From Reticulitermes lucifugus (lineage: Eukaryota; Arthropoda; Insecta; Blattodea; Rhinotermitidae), in assembly GCA_026260175.1 (NCBI GenBank), contig JAKCWW010008474.1, positions 3,833 through 26,137 on the forward strand: 22,305 nucleotides of DNA, read 5' to 3'. Below the pieces are notes generated by a model. That model saw only the letters and a list, made by a program, of their open reading frames with translations. It was not told where the DNA came from and made no database searches. Shown here piece after piece: positions 1-9,215 of this stretch (its first letter is position 1; each line of letters starts with the position of its first letter). A program made the position numbers and the translations under genes.

Positions 1-426
1 AGCCTCACAATATCTGCTCCCTGTATAAGATAATCTAGTTCATGATTCATTCTAATTCTCCAGCTGATCAGAACAGTATTCATCATTAATGGAAGTTCGT
101 ACTTCAGAGACCTTACGTCCCACCGAGCTGACCCTGAAGGGCCACAAGTCAAACCGGTCCAGAAACAGGTGTCATTGGTGTTTATAATTGAACTAAATTA
201 GTGTTTATGCCTTGCATGCTAATATAGGCCTGTAAGCAGGTAATGAAAGAGACATCGATTTTTCTGCCCAGAGAGTTTGATTTGGTGTTATTAACTTTCA
301 TGAAATTCTTACGTCAGTTGAAACTGAGCGTATTAACTGTTCGTACAGGATGGCGCGAAAACGAGTTTGACATAATTTGTCTTTAAAGCGTCTAGTAGCC
401 TTGATGTGAGATTATAAAGAATTATG
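1..426. other. No recognisable feature
   Basis: Unique-looking, AT-leaning DNA. I see no coding frame, RNA gene or repeat that I can name. Confidence 0.5.
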
Positions 427-435
427 GTTGTCTTA
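427..435 (+). repeat. Left target-site duplication of SINE A copy 1
   Basis: GTTGTCTTA here matches GTTAGTCTTA at 718-727, directly after the A-rich tail of the SINE. There is one single-base indel between the two. This fits a short retrotransposition target duplication. Confidence 0.55.
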
Positions 436-717
436 GGGATCCGTGCCATGGCTCAGGCGGTTAGTCGCCGGCCTGTCACCGTGGAGGCCCGGGTTTGATC
501 CCGGGTCAGTCCATGTGGGATTTATGGTGGACAAAGTGGCACTGGGACAGGTTTTTCCCCAAGTACTTCGGTTTTCCCCTGTCAGTTTCATTCCACCGGT
601 GCTCCATTACACGAAAAAACGAAAAAGTAATCATCTTCATCACAGGGTCGCACAATAAGCCTCATGGCTGCGGTGCGCCCGTAGCATCTGCTGCGGGGCC
701 CTTCACCACAAAAAAAA
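436..717 (+). mobile_element. tRNA-derived SINE, family A, copy 1
   Basis: This is a 282-bp non-coding retroposon. Its head has a tRNA-like A box (TGGCTCAGGCGG, 449-460) and B box (GGTTTGATCCC, 492-502) about 30 bases apart, as in an internal RNA polymerase III promoter. A family body follows, and it ends in an eight-base A run before the right target duplication (718-727). The body (about 503-710) recurs inverted at 6293-6480, including the stretches CAGTCCATGTGGGATTT and GGCACTGGGACAGG, and the end GGGGCCCTTCACCAC. SINEs have no enzyme of their own and depend on a LINE reverse transcriptase. The 60-75 aa frames inside it are fortuitous. Confidence 0.85.
449..502 (+). promoter_or_regulatory. 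Pol III type 2 internal promoter (A and B boxes)
   Basis: TGGCTCAGGCGG matches the A-box consensus TRGCNNAGNGG. GGTTTGATCCC matches the B-box consensus GGTTCGANNCC with one change. The spacing is tRNA-like, but the flanks do not fold into a convincing acceptor stem, so this is a SINE head and not a tRNA gene. Confidence 0.75.
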
Positions 718-727
718 GTTAGTCTTA
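718..727 (+). repeat. Right target-site duplication of SINE A copy 1
   Basis: GTTAGTCTTA follows the terminal A run and pairs with GTTGTCTTA at 427-435. Confidence 0.55.
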
Positions 728-2567
728 TAACCAATATGAATAAAAATTGAATTTAAGATTATTGTTTTCTGGTATGTGACACCGTCTGTAGTTGCAGCTA
801 GTTACGAAAGTTACGAGGAAATACGCTGTCTCCATCTTCAGGACAAAATCTCAATAAACGTTATAATATAATCTGTTTCAACATTGGATTTGTTGTAATT
901 TTGATACAATCGTTCACGCCAACTTAACGTTCAAGACTATTCCTTCTCAAAATATCTACAAATAATGTTAAAGCAGGTGAAGGTGAAGAATTTTTTTCTG
1001 TGCTTGAGTTGGTGCGTTGCCATGGCGATACTGTATCGACGGTTTCCGTGGTTATTATTCTATATCGAACTGGCACACAGTACACATGGTTCAAAGGCAT
1101 ATATTGTTCTCATAATAAGAAAACCGGGAACAGTTATCCTTAGTTCCAGTTAATTTAAGTCCCATCTTTTGACATAGTTCGGCTAAGCCTCGATATGGAT
1201 ATTTGTTGTTCAAGCGTCTAACCTTGTGTTATTTCTGATGTGATGTCATTCCTGAATGGTGTGTACCCGTAGCTATAATATGAACATATCGTTTGAGGCC
1301 AGTTTGAATCACGTATGAGGTCTGGACTGGTTTTAAAATAATAAAATCTGAATAAAACTCATGACCCTCTTTAAGTTGACTTGCAAACGATAGCCATAAA
1401 ATTAACGGCCATAACAATTATGTTAGCATGAGGTTTATTGCCCTGTTGTGCTCGCAGCACAATTAAATCAATGTAGGATAAGGGAATAAAAGTTCTCCTG
1501 TTTCAGAAACCCAGCGCAGGGACGTGGACATATATACAGAACTGTGTGAAGAGTGGTTAATTTTCAGCAACGAAACAACTTATCTGGCGCTTAGTGTGAT
1601 AATGTACACTTCGCTAATTTATGTTGGACTTGACCTATTGTTTGAGGTAGTCCTATATGTGCGTGAATGTCCATTTTAAACGTGCCCTCAGATCACAGAA
1701 AATAGAACAAAAAAAATACGCTTTTTTATAATAAGTAATATAATCATATTTCGGCCTCTCTTAGTTCATTATTAAGGAGCTTCAAGTAATTACAAACAGA
1801 AGTGTTTAAAGATAGAATACTGTACGTATCAACAAATAACTTATGTATTTACAAATGTCCGTATAATGTATAACAATTTAAAATTATAGAAAAGATAAAA
1901 TGGCCAATAATTTATTGAAATGTATTATGTTTGTATCTCCCAGAATTCAGTACAATTTTCAATTTAGCAGTGCTATTGTGGAATGTCTGCGTTATGAAGA
2001 GCGATTATTCAGTTTCACATGTACTGCTTGGACGTAATAGGCTTATAAAAATGACATGCCCATAACGCAGTCCTATATTAAAAATATTTTGTCATAAAAT
2101 CTAACATTTAAACATCATGGTATAACTACATTACAAGTATTTATCTGGTGTTGCGAAATAAAAATATTTCCTGGATTTTATCTCTGGCCCAGAGTGTGTA
2201 CTGTGTTGGGCTTGTGGAAGGCCTCAGTGTAACACTAGCCCTTGCTTTCAGATAGTTGGTGGTCATGTTGACAGATCTTCAATGAATTTACCACTAGATC
2301 AGCAGTGTGGTCGTTGCTATAATAGCGTAGAATTAAGTTATCCTGAGATCATACCTGTCCCCACGAAGCTTAAAAGGTGACATAAAAGTAACAATAAAGC
2401 TATTATGATGAAACATCAGTCACCTGCTGGTGTTATTAGAGCCAACTTCCGAAACGCTGTGTTTCTCAAAAGGGCTACCTCAGAAAATGGCTACTGCCCA
2501 ATCATAGCAAACACTAAAACGTTGTTTATAGAGAAACAGATTACAGTCTGCTTGTGATGAAACAGCT
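728..2567. other. Gene-free stretch
   Basis: AT-rich DNA with several short frames of about 60 aa and no recognisable domain. I see no convincing repeat, RNA gene or exon in these 1.8 kb. Confidence 0.5.
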
Positions 2568-2706
2568 TGTAATCTGATAGATACATATCAGCGTTTAGGA
2601 GGAACCTGCTAACTCCTTCTTCAGGATGGATGATCCACAGCAAGTTCCTCGGAAACGTTAGTACAAACGTACCAAAGGGTTCCTCCGAAACGTCTCTCAG
2701 ATTACA
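2568..2706. repeat. Decayed palindromic repeat with hammerhead-like motifs
   Basis: The left arm contains CGTTTAGGAGGAACC (2592-2606). The right arm contains GGTTCCTCCGAAACG (2678-2692), its reverse complement at 14 of 15 bases. Further out, TGTAATCTGA (2568-2577) pairs with TCAGATTACA (2697-2706), with about ten bases missing from the right arm in between. A second GTTCCTCGGAAACGTTA lies inside at 2644-2660. The TTCCTYCGAAACGT motif is shared with 4361-4376 and with the minus strand near 18533-18550, so these may be one family. Confidence 0.5.
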
Positions 2707-3759
2707 TGACATCACATCCTAGAACACTGGCCTTGATACCTATATCCATGACAGCTCCAGATGTTACATTGTAGACATTCGTGATATGCGAACGTCATGT
2801 TAAAGAAGAAGTGAAACACTGCAGATTTCTCCTAACGCATCACGTATTACTTGCGTGTAACTGATGTTTCGATAAGTTGCTTCAAGATATGATTAAGGAC
2901 TGTCTGCATATATTTATATGCAGTGGACGTTACTGCCATGTAACTCTAAATAGCGACTGATTTCTCAAAACGTGTTGAAGGATGAGGGGTACTTACCGCA
3001 GCCCTAAAAAAAATTCCGTGCCAGAAATTGAAGCCAGTAGCCAGTTGAACCGACGTTAGCCATGTGAAGTAGCTGGAAACATAAACACGGCGGAGTAAGT
3101 TTATAGGTCTAATATGGGACAGACTGATGCTGCGTGGCCGGATCTAATGCGAACACTAGCAATGTGGCATCCGGCCATTCATCTGTTCCGACAGACAGCT
3201 ACGACGGAATTCTTGCTTTACGTCGAACATCGCGATCTGTTAGGGCAGTGGTCTGAAAACTCTTCAGGCAGAGAGCTGAAGAAAGTGCTGACTCATTTTG
3301 AGTCTCCATAATTGTAAAGAGTTTAAATTTTGGCGCGCTTGCCATTTCTCAAGGTTAAGTGGGGTTGTTGGAATTTTCTGGACGGCTGGTACACCAGTAC
3401 AAGACAGAACGGTGGTCATTGCAGCCTTTTAAATGTGCCAACACTTTTGTGCCGCATTCTGTATGCGTGTGGAGCCCTTGTGACTGAAGTTGAATTTTTC
3501 GCGCAACCAGTGTTAAGTAAAAGTGTACTTTTCGGGTGCAGATTTGAAATAAATTTTTGTAAAATATGAACTTTTTTTTTTCAAAATGAAATATTTACGC
3601 ACAGTTATGAAAAATAAAATTTTATTATTATTCATTTACACGGAAAATAAAGCCAGCGCCGGTTAATCACATAGATGGGGAGAAAAATGAGAGATGCAAT
3701 TAAAGTTATAAAAATTATGTTCAACACTTTCATCATAAATTATCTTTTTTTTTTTTTTG
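2707..3759. other. Gene-free stretch
   Basis: It holds one small perfect hairpin, CTGCATAT-ATTT-ATATGCAG, at 2904-2923. At 3246 the sequence CAGTGGTCTGAAAACT resembles a hAT terminus and is a weak partner for 3808-3823. Frames of 65-79 aa at 3114-3569 have no recognisable domain. From about 3570 the DNA is A/T-rich with homopolymer runs, including a 15-base T run near 3745. Confidence 0.45.
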
Positions 3760-3823
3760 CGGAACCCCTGAAAGTCGTCCGCAAAACCCCAGTGTTTCGC
3801 GGAACACAGTTTGAATACCACTG
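3760..3823 (-). mobile_element. hAT-like transposon terminus
   Basis: Read on the minus strand from 3823, this begins CAGTGGTATTCAAACTGTG, followed by GTTCCGCGAAACACTGGGG and, after a few bases, AGGGGTTCCGC. CAGTGGTT-type ends followed by repeated TTCCGCG blocks are typical of hAT-superfamily non-autonomous elements. A weak opposite end lies at 3246 (13 of 16 terminal bases), but the flanking octamers TGTTAGGG and TCCCAGCT do not form a target duplication. Only this end is claimed, and the superfamily is tentative. Confidence 0.4.
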
Positions 3824-4334
3824 TCCCAGCTTCCTTAGCCTACTGAGGCACTTTAGACGGAATGCTGCAGCAATATGTAGAGCACTGATTGATTTTAAAC
3901 CAAATATTTATATTCATCTGATTCCCAACGGTACTTTAAAGTTTCCTTCGAGTAATAGCAGTTTGTGTAACTGAATGGCGACTGTGTTAAATGTTATAGG
4001 CCCATGAAGTTGCTCTATGTTAGGATACATATCTTAATGTTACTGCTAAACAGCTGCATAAGTAAATTTTATTATGAACCTGTAAATGTGAGATATTTCA
4101 TCTGAAATTGAGAGTCATGTAGGGTGATAAGAAATTTGCGGACGTTTTGGAGGGACCTCTTGCCTCCATTTGGAGGATACTGTGATAAATTTCTATCAGT
4201 GTGCACAGTACCACAACCTAGAAGACACCTTCTTGTCACATAAATGCACTTTGTGTGCGCAATGCAGACTTTTTTAATGTTAAACCGGTAGTTCGAAGAG
4301 TAACTCATTCACTTTAATAGGTTGATGTTCCTGT
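3824..4334. other. Gene-free stretch
   Basis: I see no identifiable repeat, exon or RNA gene in this roughly 500-base interval. Confidence 0.45.
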
Positions 4335-4380
4335 AGGACCCTTGAAGATGAGTACACTATGTTCCTTCGAAACGTCGGGA
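4335..4380 (+). repeat. Hammerhead-like motif, TTCCTTCGAAACGTC type
   Basis: CCCTTGAAGATGAG is followed 15 bases later by TTCCTTCGAAACGTCGGGACC. The GAAACGTC box matches the 3' half of a hammerhead core, with ACGT as minimal stem III and C as the cleavage-site base. The 5' box reads TTGAAGA instead of CTGANGA, and stem II is not well formed. It looks like an inactive relative of the minus-strand motif at 18524-18580. Confidence 0.45.
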
Positions 4381-4422
4381 CCCAATTACCACTGACGTAG
4401 CGTCAATTCATGGAGGAACATA

Positions 4423-4629
4423 ATCCTCGGAGCAGAGTTCTTCTTGAGAAGCTAACAGGTCCTCAGGTAGTCAAGAAATTCCCCGCATTTTATGGAACCC
4501 GAAGGTTCATTACCGCATTCACAATGGCCCGCCACCTGTCCCTATCCTGAGCCATATCAATCCAGTCCATGCTCCCCTATCCCACTTCTTGAAGATCCAT
4601 TTAAATATTATCCTCCCATCTAACACACC
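4423..4629 (+). repeat. Interspersed repeat translating as LLEKLTG...[15 protein letters not shown]
   Basis: One frame from 4440 reads [19 protein letters not shown] and continues TRRFITAF; stops follow at 4548-4550 and further on, in the segments ending ILSSHL. I recognise this translation as one that recurs very often in cockroach, termite and some other arthropod assemblies, where it is sometimes predicted as a hypothetical protein. I know of no function. Frame conservation may simply reflect recent high copy number. About 40 bases (4461-4503) also match part of the chimeric SINE A copy on the minus strand at 6493-6535. Confidence 0.6.
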
Positions 4630-4750
4630 GGCAGTTACAACTGTATCTCAGGCGACGGTTCCTTCCCATTATATAGCACCACATTCCACACCCCCACCGT
4701 TACTACCATTGCGAAATCTATATCGGAAAGCACCCTCCCTCTGAGACGTT

Positions 4751-4789
4751 CGCCCTGAAGATGGCGACAGTAATGCACGTCGAAACGTC
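4751..4789 (+). ncRNA. Hammerhead ribozyme-like core, damaged stem II
   Basis: CTGAAGA (4755-4761) matches the conserved CTGANGA box. GAA (4782-4784), ACGT (4785-4788) and C (4789) match the second conserved box, a minimal self-complementary stem III and the cleavage-site base. Between them only GAC/GTC can pair, and the GGC next to CTGAAGAT has no partner, so stem II seems to have lost a few bases. No matching upstream inverted arm was found, so the copy looks 5'-truncated. Confidence 0.55.
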
Positions 4790-4867
4790 TGAATGGCAAC
4801 ATGGCCAAGTCACGGAAGCCGAAATCACGCATTGTCCATAGGTCTAGGTTTAGCTGGTCTGAGGACT

Positions 4868-5036
4868 AAAGTAAAATAAAGATGCCTCTCTGCACACTAT
4901 TAGTGCATAGAGAGAATGGAGGTATAGTTCCATCGACACTAGATGGAGGTGCGTGTTTGGATGCGTTGGAGTAAGGAAAAAATCTCTGCCTCTGTCAGTA
5001 ATCGAATCACGATTCGTCGGTTTTACAGCCCCAATC
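4868..5036 (-). mobile_element. SINE family B, diverged copy
   Basis: From the A-rich start AAAGTAAAATAAAG it carries GGAGGTATAG and TCGACACTAGATGGAGGTG. These align with GAGGTATAG and TCGACATTAGACGGAGGTG in the copy at 14962-15218 (17 of 20 over the latter block). At 4998-5020 the TAATCGAATCACGATTC segment aligns with CAATAGAACCCCGATTT of that copy, a decayed B box read on the minus strand. The retroposon therefore points leftwards. Confidence 0.6.
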
Positions 5037-5910
5037 CTAGTCATGTAGTGACTACATAATCCAGGAACAGGGGCTGTAGTGTTTTCTGAAAGTTTGCGAC
5101 ACTGAAAGTCAGTCATAGTGCCTCAAAAGCAAGACACCTAAATGTCCCACATTATTGGATTTCCCGAATAGTTTGCCTTGTCTTCCCACCCTTCATTTTG
5201 ATTTTTTCAGCGCATCCGTTTTACTCCTGAACTTTAGTGTCTATTTTACTGATCTATAATAGTTGACTGCTTCTTGACGGGGGGTTTCACATACAAAGTT
5301 CCTTCTGCTGCTCTTTTTTCCTTTTACATAAGGCAAGTGAAGGAATGAGGGTGAGTTAAGTTCCATTGAAAATAAAATCAAAATGTGGCAACGTCTTTAG
5401 CTACAGAACTCCTGCTGTTTGCTTATTCTGGTCATATGATCAACAACACAAGGCAGAGGAAGATTTAAGGTCTGCAGGTACTAGTGACCCCCACCTCCTT
5501 ATCCCTAAATAATACCCACCCCTGAGTTTTTACCTATTCCTATGTACCAAGGTTTTTACCTGTGCACTATGCATTGGAGCTTGTCCTAATCGCTTTTTTC
5601 CTTCGTACCTTTGTAACCCCACACTCTTTCGTCGTATTTCTCTTGAGTCTCCGAAACTCCTCCCTCTGCGTGGTATGCGTACTGCAGTCGGTCACTGGAT
5701 TGTTTTCTTGTTCCCTAGCGTATCGTTATACTTCCCTAACTTTTCAGTGAAATCTTTGGGCAGACTACCGGAGCGTCCCCTCATATGCCCAGTGAAACGC
5801 TGGTTCACGATTTTGGAGTGAGCACTCAAAACAATCTCTTTTACCCGGCTGGCACTTTACCATTTACTGGACGCCAGATTTCAGAGACTAACAGTGCACC
5901 GAGAAGCATA
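5037..5910. other. Gene-free stretch
   Basis: It contains a pyrimidine-rich zone (about 5540-5750) with a 62-aa frame rich in hydrophobic residues but no recognisable domain. From 5785 the frame that later shows LINE similarity is open, but I do not recognise its first 40 residues. Confidence 0.4.
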
Positions 5911-6021
5911 TTTGAAGCGAGAAGAGAGGATGTAATTAATGACGGAATATATGACTTGGACTACTTATCAAATATTATTAGGGTGATGAAATCAAGAAGA
6001 GTGAGGCAGGCAGTTGGATGA
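5911..6021 (+). pseudogene. Non-LTR retrotransposon (LINE) 3'-end fragment
   Basis: The frame reads EARREDVINDGIYDLDYLSN then IIRVMKSRR, ending at TGA 6019-6021. From memory, insect endonuclease/reverse-transcriptase ORFs end with a segment like RREEV..GWRKLHNEELH..YSSPNIIRVIKSRRMRWAGHVARMG. The order RRE-V, D-L-YLS-NIIRV, KSRR and R-AG is kept, but the trailing HVARMG part is lost to a stop. It is a short, dead 3' piece of a LINE. The 78-aa frame starting at 5785 is unlikely to be a gene. Confidence 0.6.
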
Positions 6022-6100
6022 CGCAGGAATTGGTGGATATATGTTGACTGTATTTAAAATGATACCTTGCGAGGGTGTGGACTGGATTCGTCTATGAGAT

Positions 6101-6235
6101 TTGAGGTCCTCGCACCGCTGATAGTGATGACTTCTGGGATGTGACGCGGTACAGAGCGAGTAGTTTCCGACGTTTCGATGGACCGTAACTCCTTTATCGT
6201 TTAGGACATGTAGTCGAAGAAGATTCATCTGGCTT
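6101..6235 (-). repeat. Arm of the palindromic hammerhead family (GACGTTTCG type)
   Basis: TCTGGGATGTGACGCGG, a short variable part, then GTTTCCGACGTTTCG aligns with the left arm at 13478-13525 (TTGGGATATTACGCGG ... GTTTACCGACGTTTCG). On the minus strand the box reads CGAAACGTCGG. The interior (6177-6235) differs, and the expected CTGANGA box is at best CTAAACGA (minus, near 6190-6205). No right arm remains before SINE A copy 2. Confidence 0.5.
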
Positions 6236-6292
6236 AAGGTATAGATAAAGCTTAATGATGGAGGCAGCAGAAATATCTGAAGCATCAGTACG

Positions 6293-6553
6293 GTTTTGTT
6301 TGTGGTGAAGGGCCCCGCACCAGATGCTACGGATGCACCGCAACCTTGAGGCTTACTGTGCAACCCTGTGATGAATATGGTTAGTTTTTTTTTTCTGTGT
6401 AACGGAGCACTTGACAGGGGAAAACCTGTCCCAGTGCCACTTTGCCCACCACAAATCCCACATGGACTGACCCGTGATCGATCAGTACATTTTTGGTTTC
6501 CATACAATGCAAGCAATTTCTTGACCAGCTGAGCGACTCTCCTGTGCCGTATA
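6293..6553 (-). mobile_element. tRNA-derived SINE, family A, copy 2 (chimeric head)
   Basis: Read on the minus strand, the body from CGGGTCAGTCCATGTGGGA to GGGGCCCTTCACCAC matches copy 1 at 503-710, with an internal deletion and an A/C-rich tail (6293-6303). The A box (TCGCTCAGCTGG, minus, about 6526-6537) is present. The part that should hold the B box is replaced by GTCAAGAAATTGCTTGC and ATTGTATGGAAACC (6495-6525), which match the VKKFPAFYG repeat at 4470-4499. A long minus-strand frame crosses it but is not a gene. Confidence 0.8.
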
Positions 6554-7900
6554 TTTGGCTCATTGGGTGGTTGAATCATTCTCAAGATTCACTCGTTTTC
6601 AAGGAGTTGATTAATTGGTTGGCAAATTAGTCAGTTTCAAAGATAAGATAGACGGAGAACTAACGCGAGTTGATAAATGCAGCTACCGACAATGCCTGTT
6701 CGTGCGTCCCCAAAACTTCACATTCAGACATCACATACAATGAGGATCGATAGGCAGCTGTTCTGAAGTGGAGGTATGTGGGGCTTCGTCGGGGGGTAAT
6801 TGAAATAGGCCTGTGTTTCTTGCATTGTCAAACACAAATCAAGGTGGCTTTCTTGACAGCATTCTTTTGTGCAGCTTTGACTGTGCTTGGCATAAATAAA
6901 ACGTGCTTTTAAAACCAAGAAGTATGTTTACCTTGGGTTTGTAATGTAGTTCAGATAGTTCAGATACTAACGAAGCTGCCGCTGAAAAGGTGATGCGTGA
7001 ATACGTGAAGTTTCACTCTTGAAACCGAGGAATAGGCCTGCTGATTTTAGTTTAGATACGATGCACTGGGATGGCCAATGCAACAGGCAGAGTTGCACTA
7101 GTTGTGATCTTGTGAATTGTGTGAACTTCATTAACAGAGACTTGCCTTGTAAAATATATTTAAAATATAAGAAATGAGGCTCTAAATTGTAGTTTATACG
7201 AATATGTCTGTATTAGTAAACAAGGCATTTCTTTAAGCCGATAATCTGAAAGCATACGTTATGGATTTAGACGGTTGTAGAAATTTCCTGGACATACTTC
7301 TTCACAAAATCGTAATGTAGAAGATTACTGTATTACATCAACGCGAAGAATGAAATATATTTTAAAATGATCAGTGTTACGCACATCTAAATGCATCATG
7401 TGCCCACATGTTTAAAAATTTCTTAAAATCATCAGGAAAAGCTTTCGTCGCTGTATTGGTTGAAAGGGGAGTATTTATTTGTTCTTTGACCTAAATATTC
7501 ATCATCAGAAGAGATCTGTCAGTAATCCTTGAACACTTTGAAGTCTTCTTTGTAAAACTCTTTTAGTCAAATCAAACATTTCAAATTTTCCTTTGGTGTT
7601 GTTGCAGAGAATTACGTCAAAGTCAAACGCCAGGCCATGGGGCTGTGCCTGTACGGTGACACAACAAGGTGGTTTTATTCAGTTCCGAACTTTGAAGCTA
7701 GAACTTCACTGCTTTGAAATTTGTGTCTTGTGTTTTCAAATTTTGTAACCTTTCCCTGATTTGAAGTTTTGTAACGTTTCGAAAATGCACAAAACATATA
7801 AGGCGGTAAAAGATCCTGTTTTCTGTTTGTTATAAGTTACACTTTATGAGCAAATGTTTACATGTAAATTTGATATTATTCATTCCGTGCATTATTCTTA
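6554..7900. other. Gene-free stretch
   Basis: I found no named repeat or credible exon. The minus strand carries CTGATGA twice (near 7427-7433 and 7502-7508), but neither is followed by a hairpin and a GAAAC box at the right distance. Confidence 0.4.
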
Positions 7901-8091
7901 CAATCAATCACATTTACCATCAAGTGCACATACTAGGTTTACAAACTGTACATAAATTTTGAAAACTGCTTGTGTCGGCACTAAGGCTTCCTGATGATGG
8001 CGCCTCGGCGCCGAAACACGTAGGAATTTTTAAAACTTATGTACCGTTTGTAATTCTATTATGTGCATTTGTTGGTATAAGTGATTGATTG
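7901..8091 (+). mobile_element. Complete palindromic hammerhead element (191 bp)
   Basis: The left arm 7901-7969 starts CAATCAATCAC and the right arm 8023-8091 ends GTGATTGATTG. The arms are reverse complements at about 57 of 69 positions. A 53-base centre holds the hammerhead-like core. The right arm starts at the first base after the predicted cleavage site (8022/8023). There is no coding capacity. It resembles 20448-20666 in layout but not in arm sequence. It could be a non-autonomous relative of Penelope-like elements, which carry hammerheads in their terminal repeats, or a retrozyme-like element. The strand given is that of the ribozyme core. Confidence 0.65.
7986..8026 (+). ncRNA. Hammerhead ribozyme-like motif, intact core
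   Basis: CTGATGA (7991-7997) is the exact conserved box. After one extra T comes GGCGC-CTCG-GCGCC as stem II (7999-8012, tetraloop), then GAA (8013-8015), AC-AC-GT as minimal stem III (8016-8021) and A at the cleavage position (8022). Stem I is short: C7990-G8023, T7989-G8024, T7988-A8025. The T between the CTGATGA box and stem II is not in the minimal consensus, but it recurs in the other copies of this window. Confidence 0.65.
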
Positions 8092-8129
8092 TTCAAATGT
8101 GAACTTTGATTGGAATGTATTGCGTACCT

Positions 8130-8272
8130 AAAGAGACCCGGTACCCATGGCACAGGAGACTGGGTGGGCCCCAGGGCCAGTCTAGGCAGGTGTGGAAAAT
8201 CTCGCATCCATCGGGGTTCAAACCCCCGAACCGTCTAGTTCGTAGCGAGGTGCAGGCGTAGCGGCTGAGTCT
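8130..8272 (-). mobile_element. SINE family B, 5' half only
   Basis: AAGAGACCCGGTACCC, GTGGGCCCCAGGGCCAG and the block around GGGGTTCAAACCCCCG match the minus strand of the 17394-17655 copy and the plus strand of 21895-22000. The retroposon reads right to left. Its B box on the minus strand is GGTTTGAACCC (8214-8224). The 3' half of the SINE, expected to the left, is absent. Confidence 0.7.
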
Positions 8273-9180
8273 AGTTTGTCGGTGATTTTACACTGTAAGG
8301 AAATGGTAATAGAGATTAGACTGAAGCTGGTCAAAATAAAAAGGGCTATGTACGTGCTGCTGTGATTACCCTGTAGGTCTATCAAAATAGCGTCATATTT
8401 GCTACAGACATGAACTCACGCCTCTCAGATATGAGTGCGAGTAGGCCTATGCTAATAACTTCTAGCGAAATCCCAATACTTATGCCCAAGCTTCAGACTC
8501 TGCGACCCTCCTTCAGCTTGCACATTAACCAGTGTTTCGTTTCTTGTGTCCAGCTTTGCCCTTACGGCATCATGGCGACGGATTGGGGCCAACCGTGTGC
8601 CCTACCTGAGCCACCCTCTTCTTAGTTAAGAGGTACATTGTTCTCTTAGAGGTATTTTTCCCTTTCCACTGCTGCACCTTAGAGTGCTTGCCTCATTACC
8701 GAAGTCGATAATCTCCTGTTTTGCACCTCCTGCTGGGCGCAGTGACTGCCTTTCTGTTCTGCCAATCTCTGTCTACATGTCTGCACATATTTTCCTTCCG
8801 CAGCTTCTTTTCCAGTCCATTTTTTTATTCCGCTACAGAAAGTCTCTGGTTTACTGTTCCGTTCGCAAGACCACCCAGCTAACGCCCGTATTTTGAATAT
8901 TTATAGCTCAGAAGGTGGGTCAGCTGGACACGCTGAACGTTTATGTTACGGTGACATGCTTTGGATCGTTGTATAATTGAGGAATTTCTTTTGATATATT
9001 GCTAAAATTGAACTGTGACAACTGCATATGCCTATAGGTGTTACGTCCTACATTTCAATGTATTTTAATTGGGAGGAACATTATGCAATAACTAAAATAT
9101 CTAATGTGTATAAATATGTAACCATTTATATATGACAACTTGTATAGCACGCTGTACTTTTCTTCAGCACTTGTAGCTCC
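8273..9180. other. Gene-free stretch
   Basis: Two adjacent 70-aa frames (8410-8625 and 8684-8896) show no recognisable domain. A pyrimidine-rich zone lies around 8640-8880. Nothing else can be supported. Confidence 0.4.
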
Positions 9181-9215
9181 CAGCAGATGGCTGCGATTTG
9201 CAGCCGAAACATGTA
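9181..9215 (+). ncRNA. Hammerhead ribozyme-like core with mutated 5' box
   Basis: CAGCAGA (9181-9187) stands where CTGANGA is expected, with changes at the essential U and A. It is followed by T, a perfect stem GGCTGC-GATTT-GCAGCC (9189-9205), GAA (9206-9208), self-complementary ACATGT (9209-9214) and A (9215). Stem II and the 3' box are intact, so the family is clear, but the two core changes should abolish cleavage. I found no flanking inverted arms. Confidence 0.55.

Noticed and set aside
445..512. Possible tRNA gene
   Set aside because: A and B boxes are present, but there is no acceptor or anticodon stem, and the unit recurs as a SINE.
2862..2890. Minus-strand CTTGAAGCAACTTATCGAAAC as a hammerhead-like core
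   Set aside because: The first box and stem II do not form, and the bases after GAAAC (ATC) do not make the minimal stem III. It could be a decayed relative at most.
3675..3974. 99-aa frame at the hAT-like terminus
   Set aside because: It spans a T run and the transposon end. No conserved domain is seen.
5992..6585. 197-aa minus-strand frame
   Set aside because: It runs through SINE A copy 2 and a palindrome arm. Its residues are repeat translations.
7424..7512. CTGATGA twice on the minus strand near a CGAAAG
   Set aside because: There is no short stem II and no GAAAC-palindrome-GTH box at a suitable distance.
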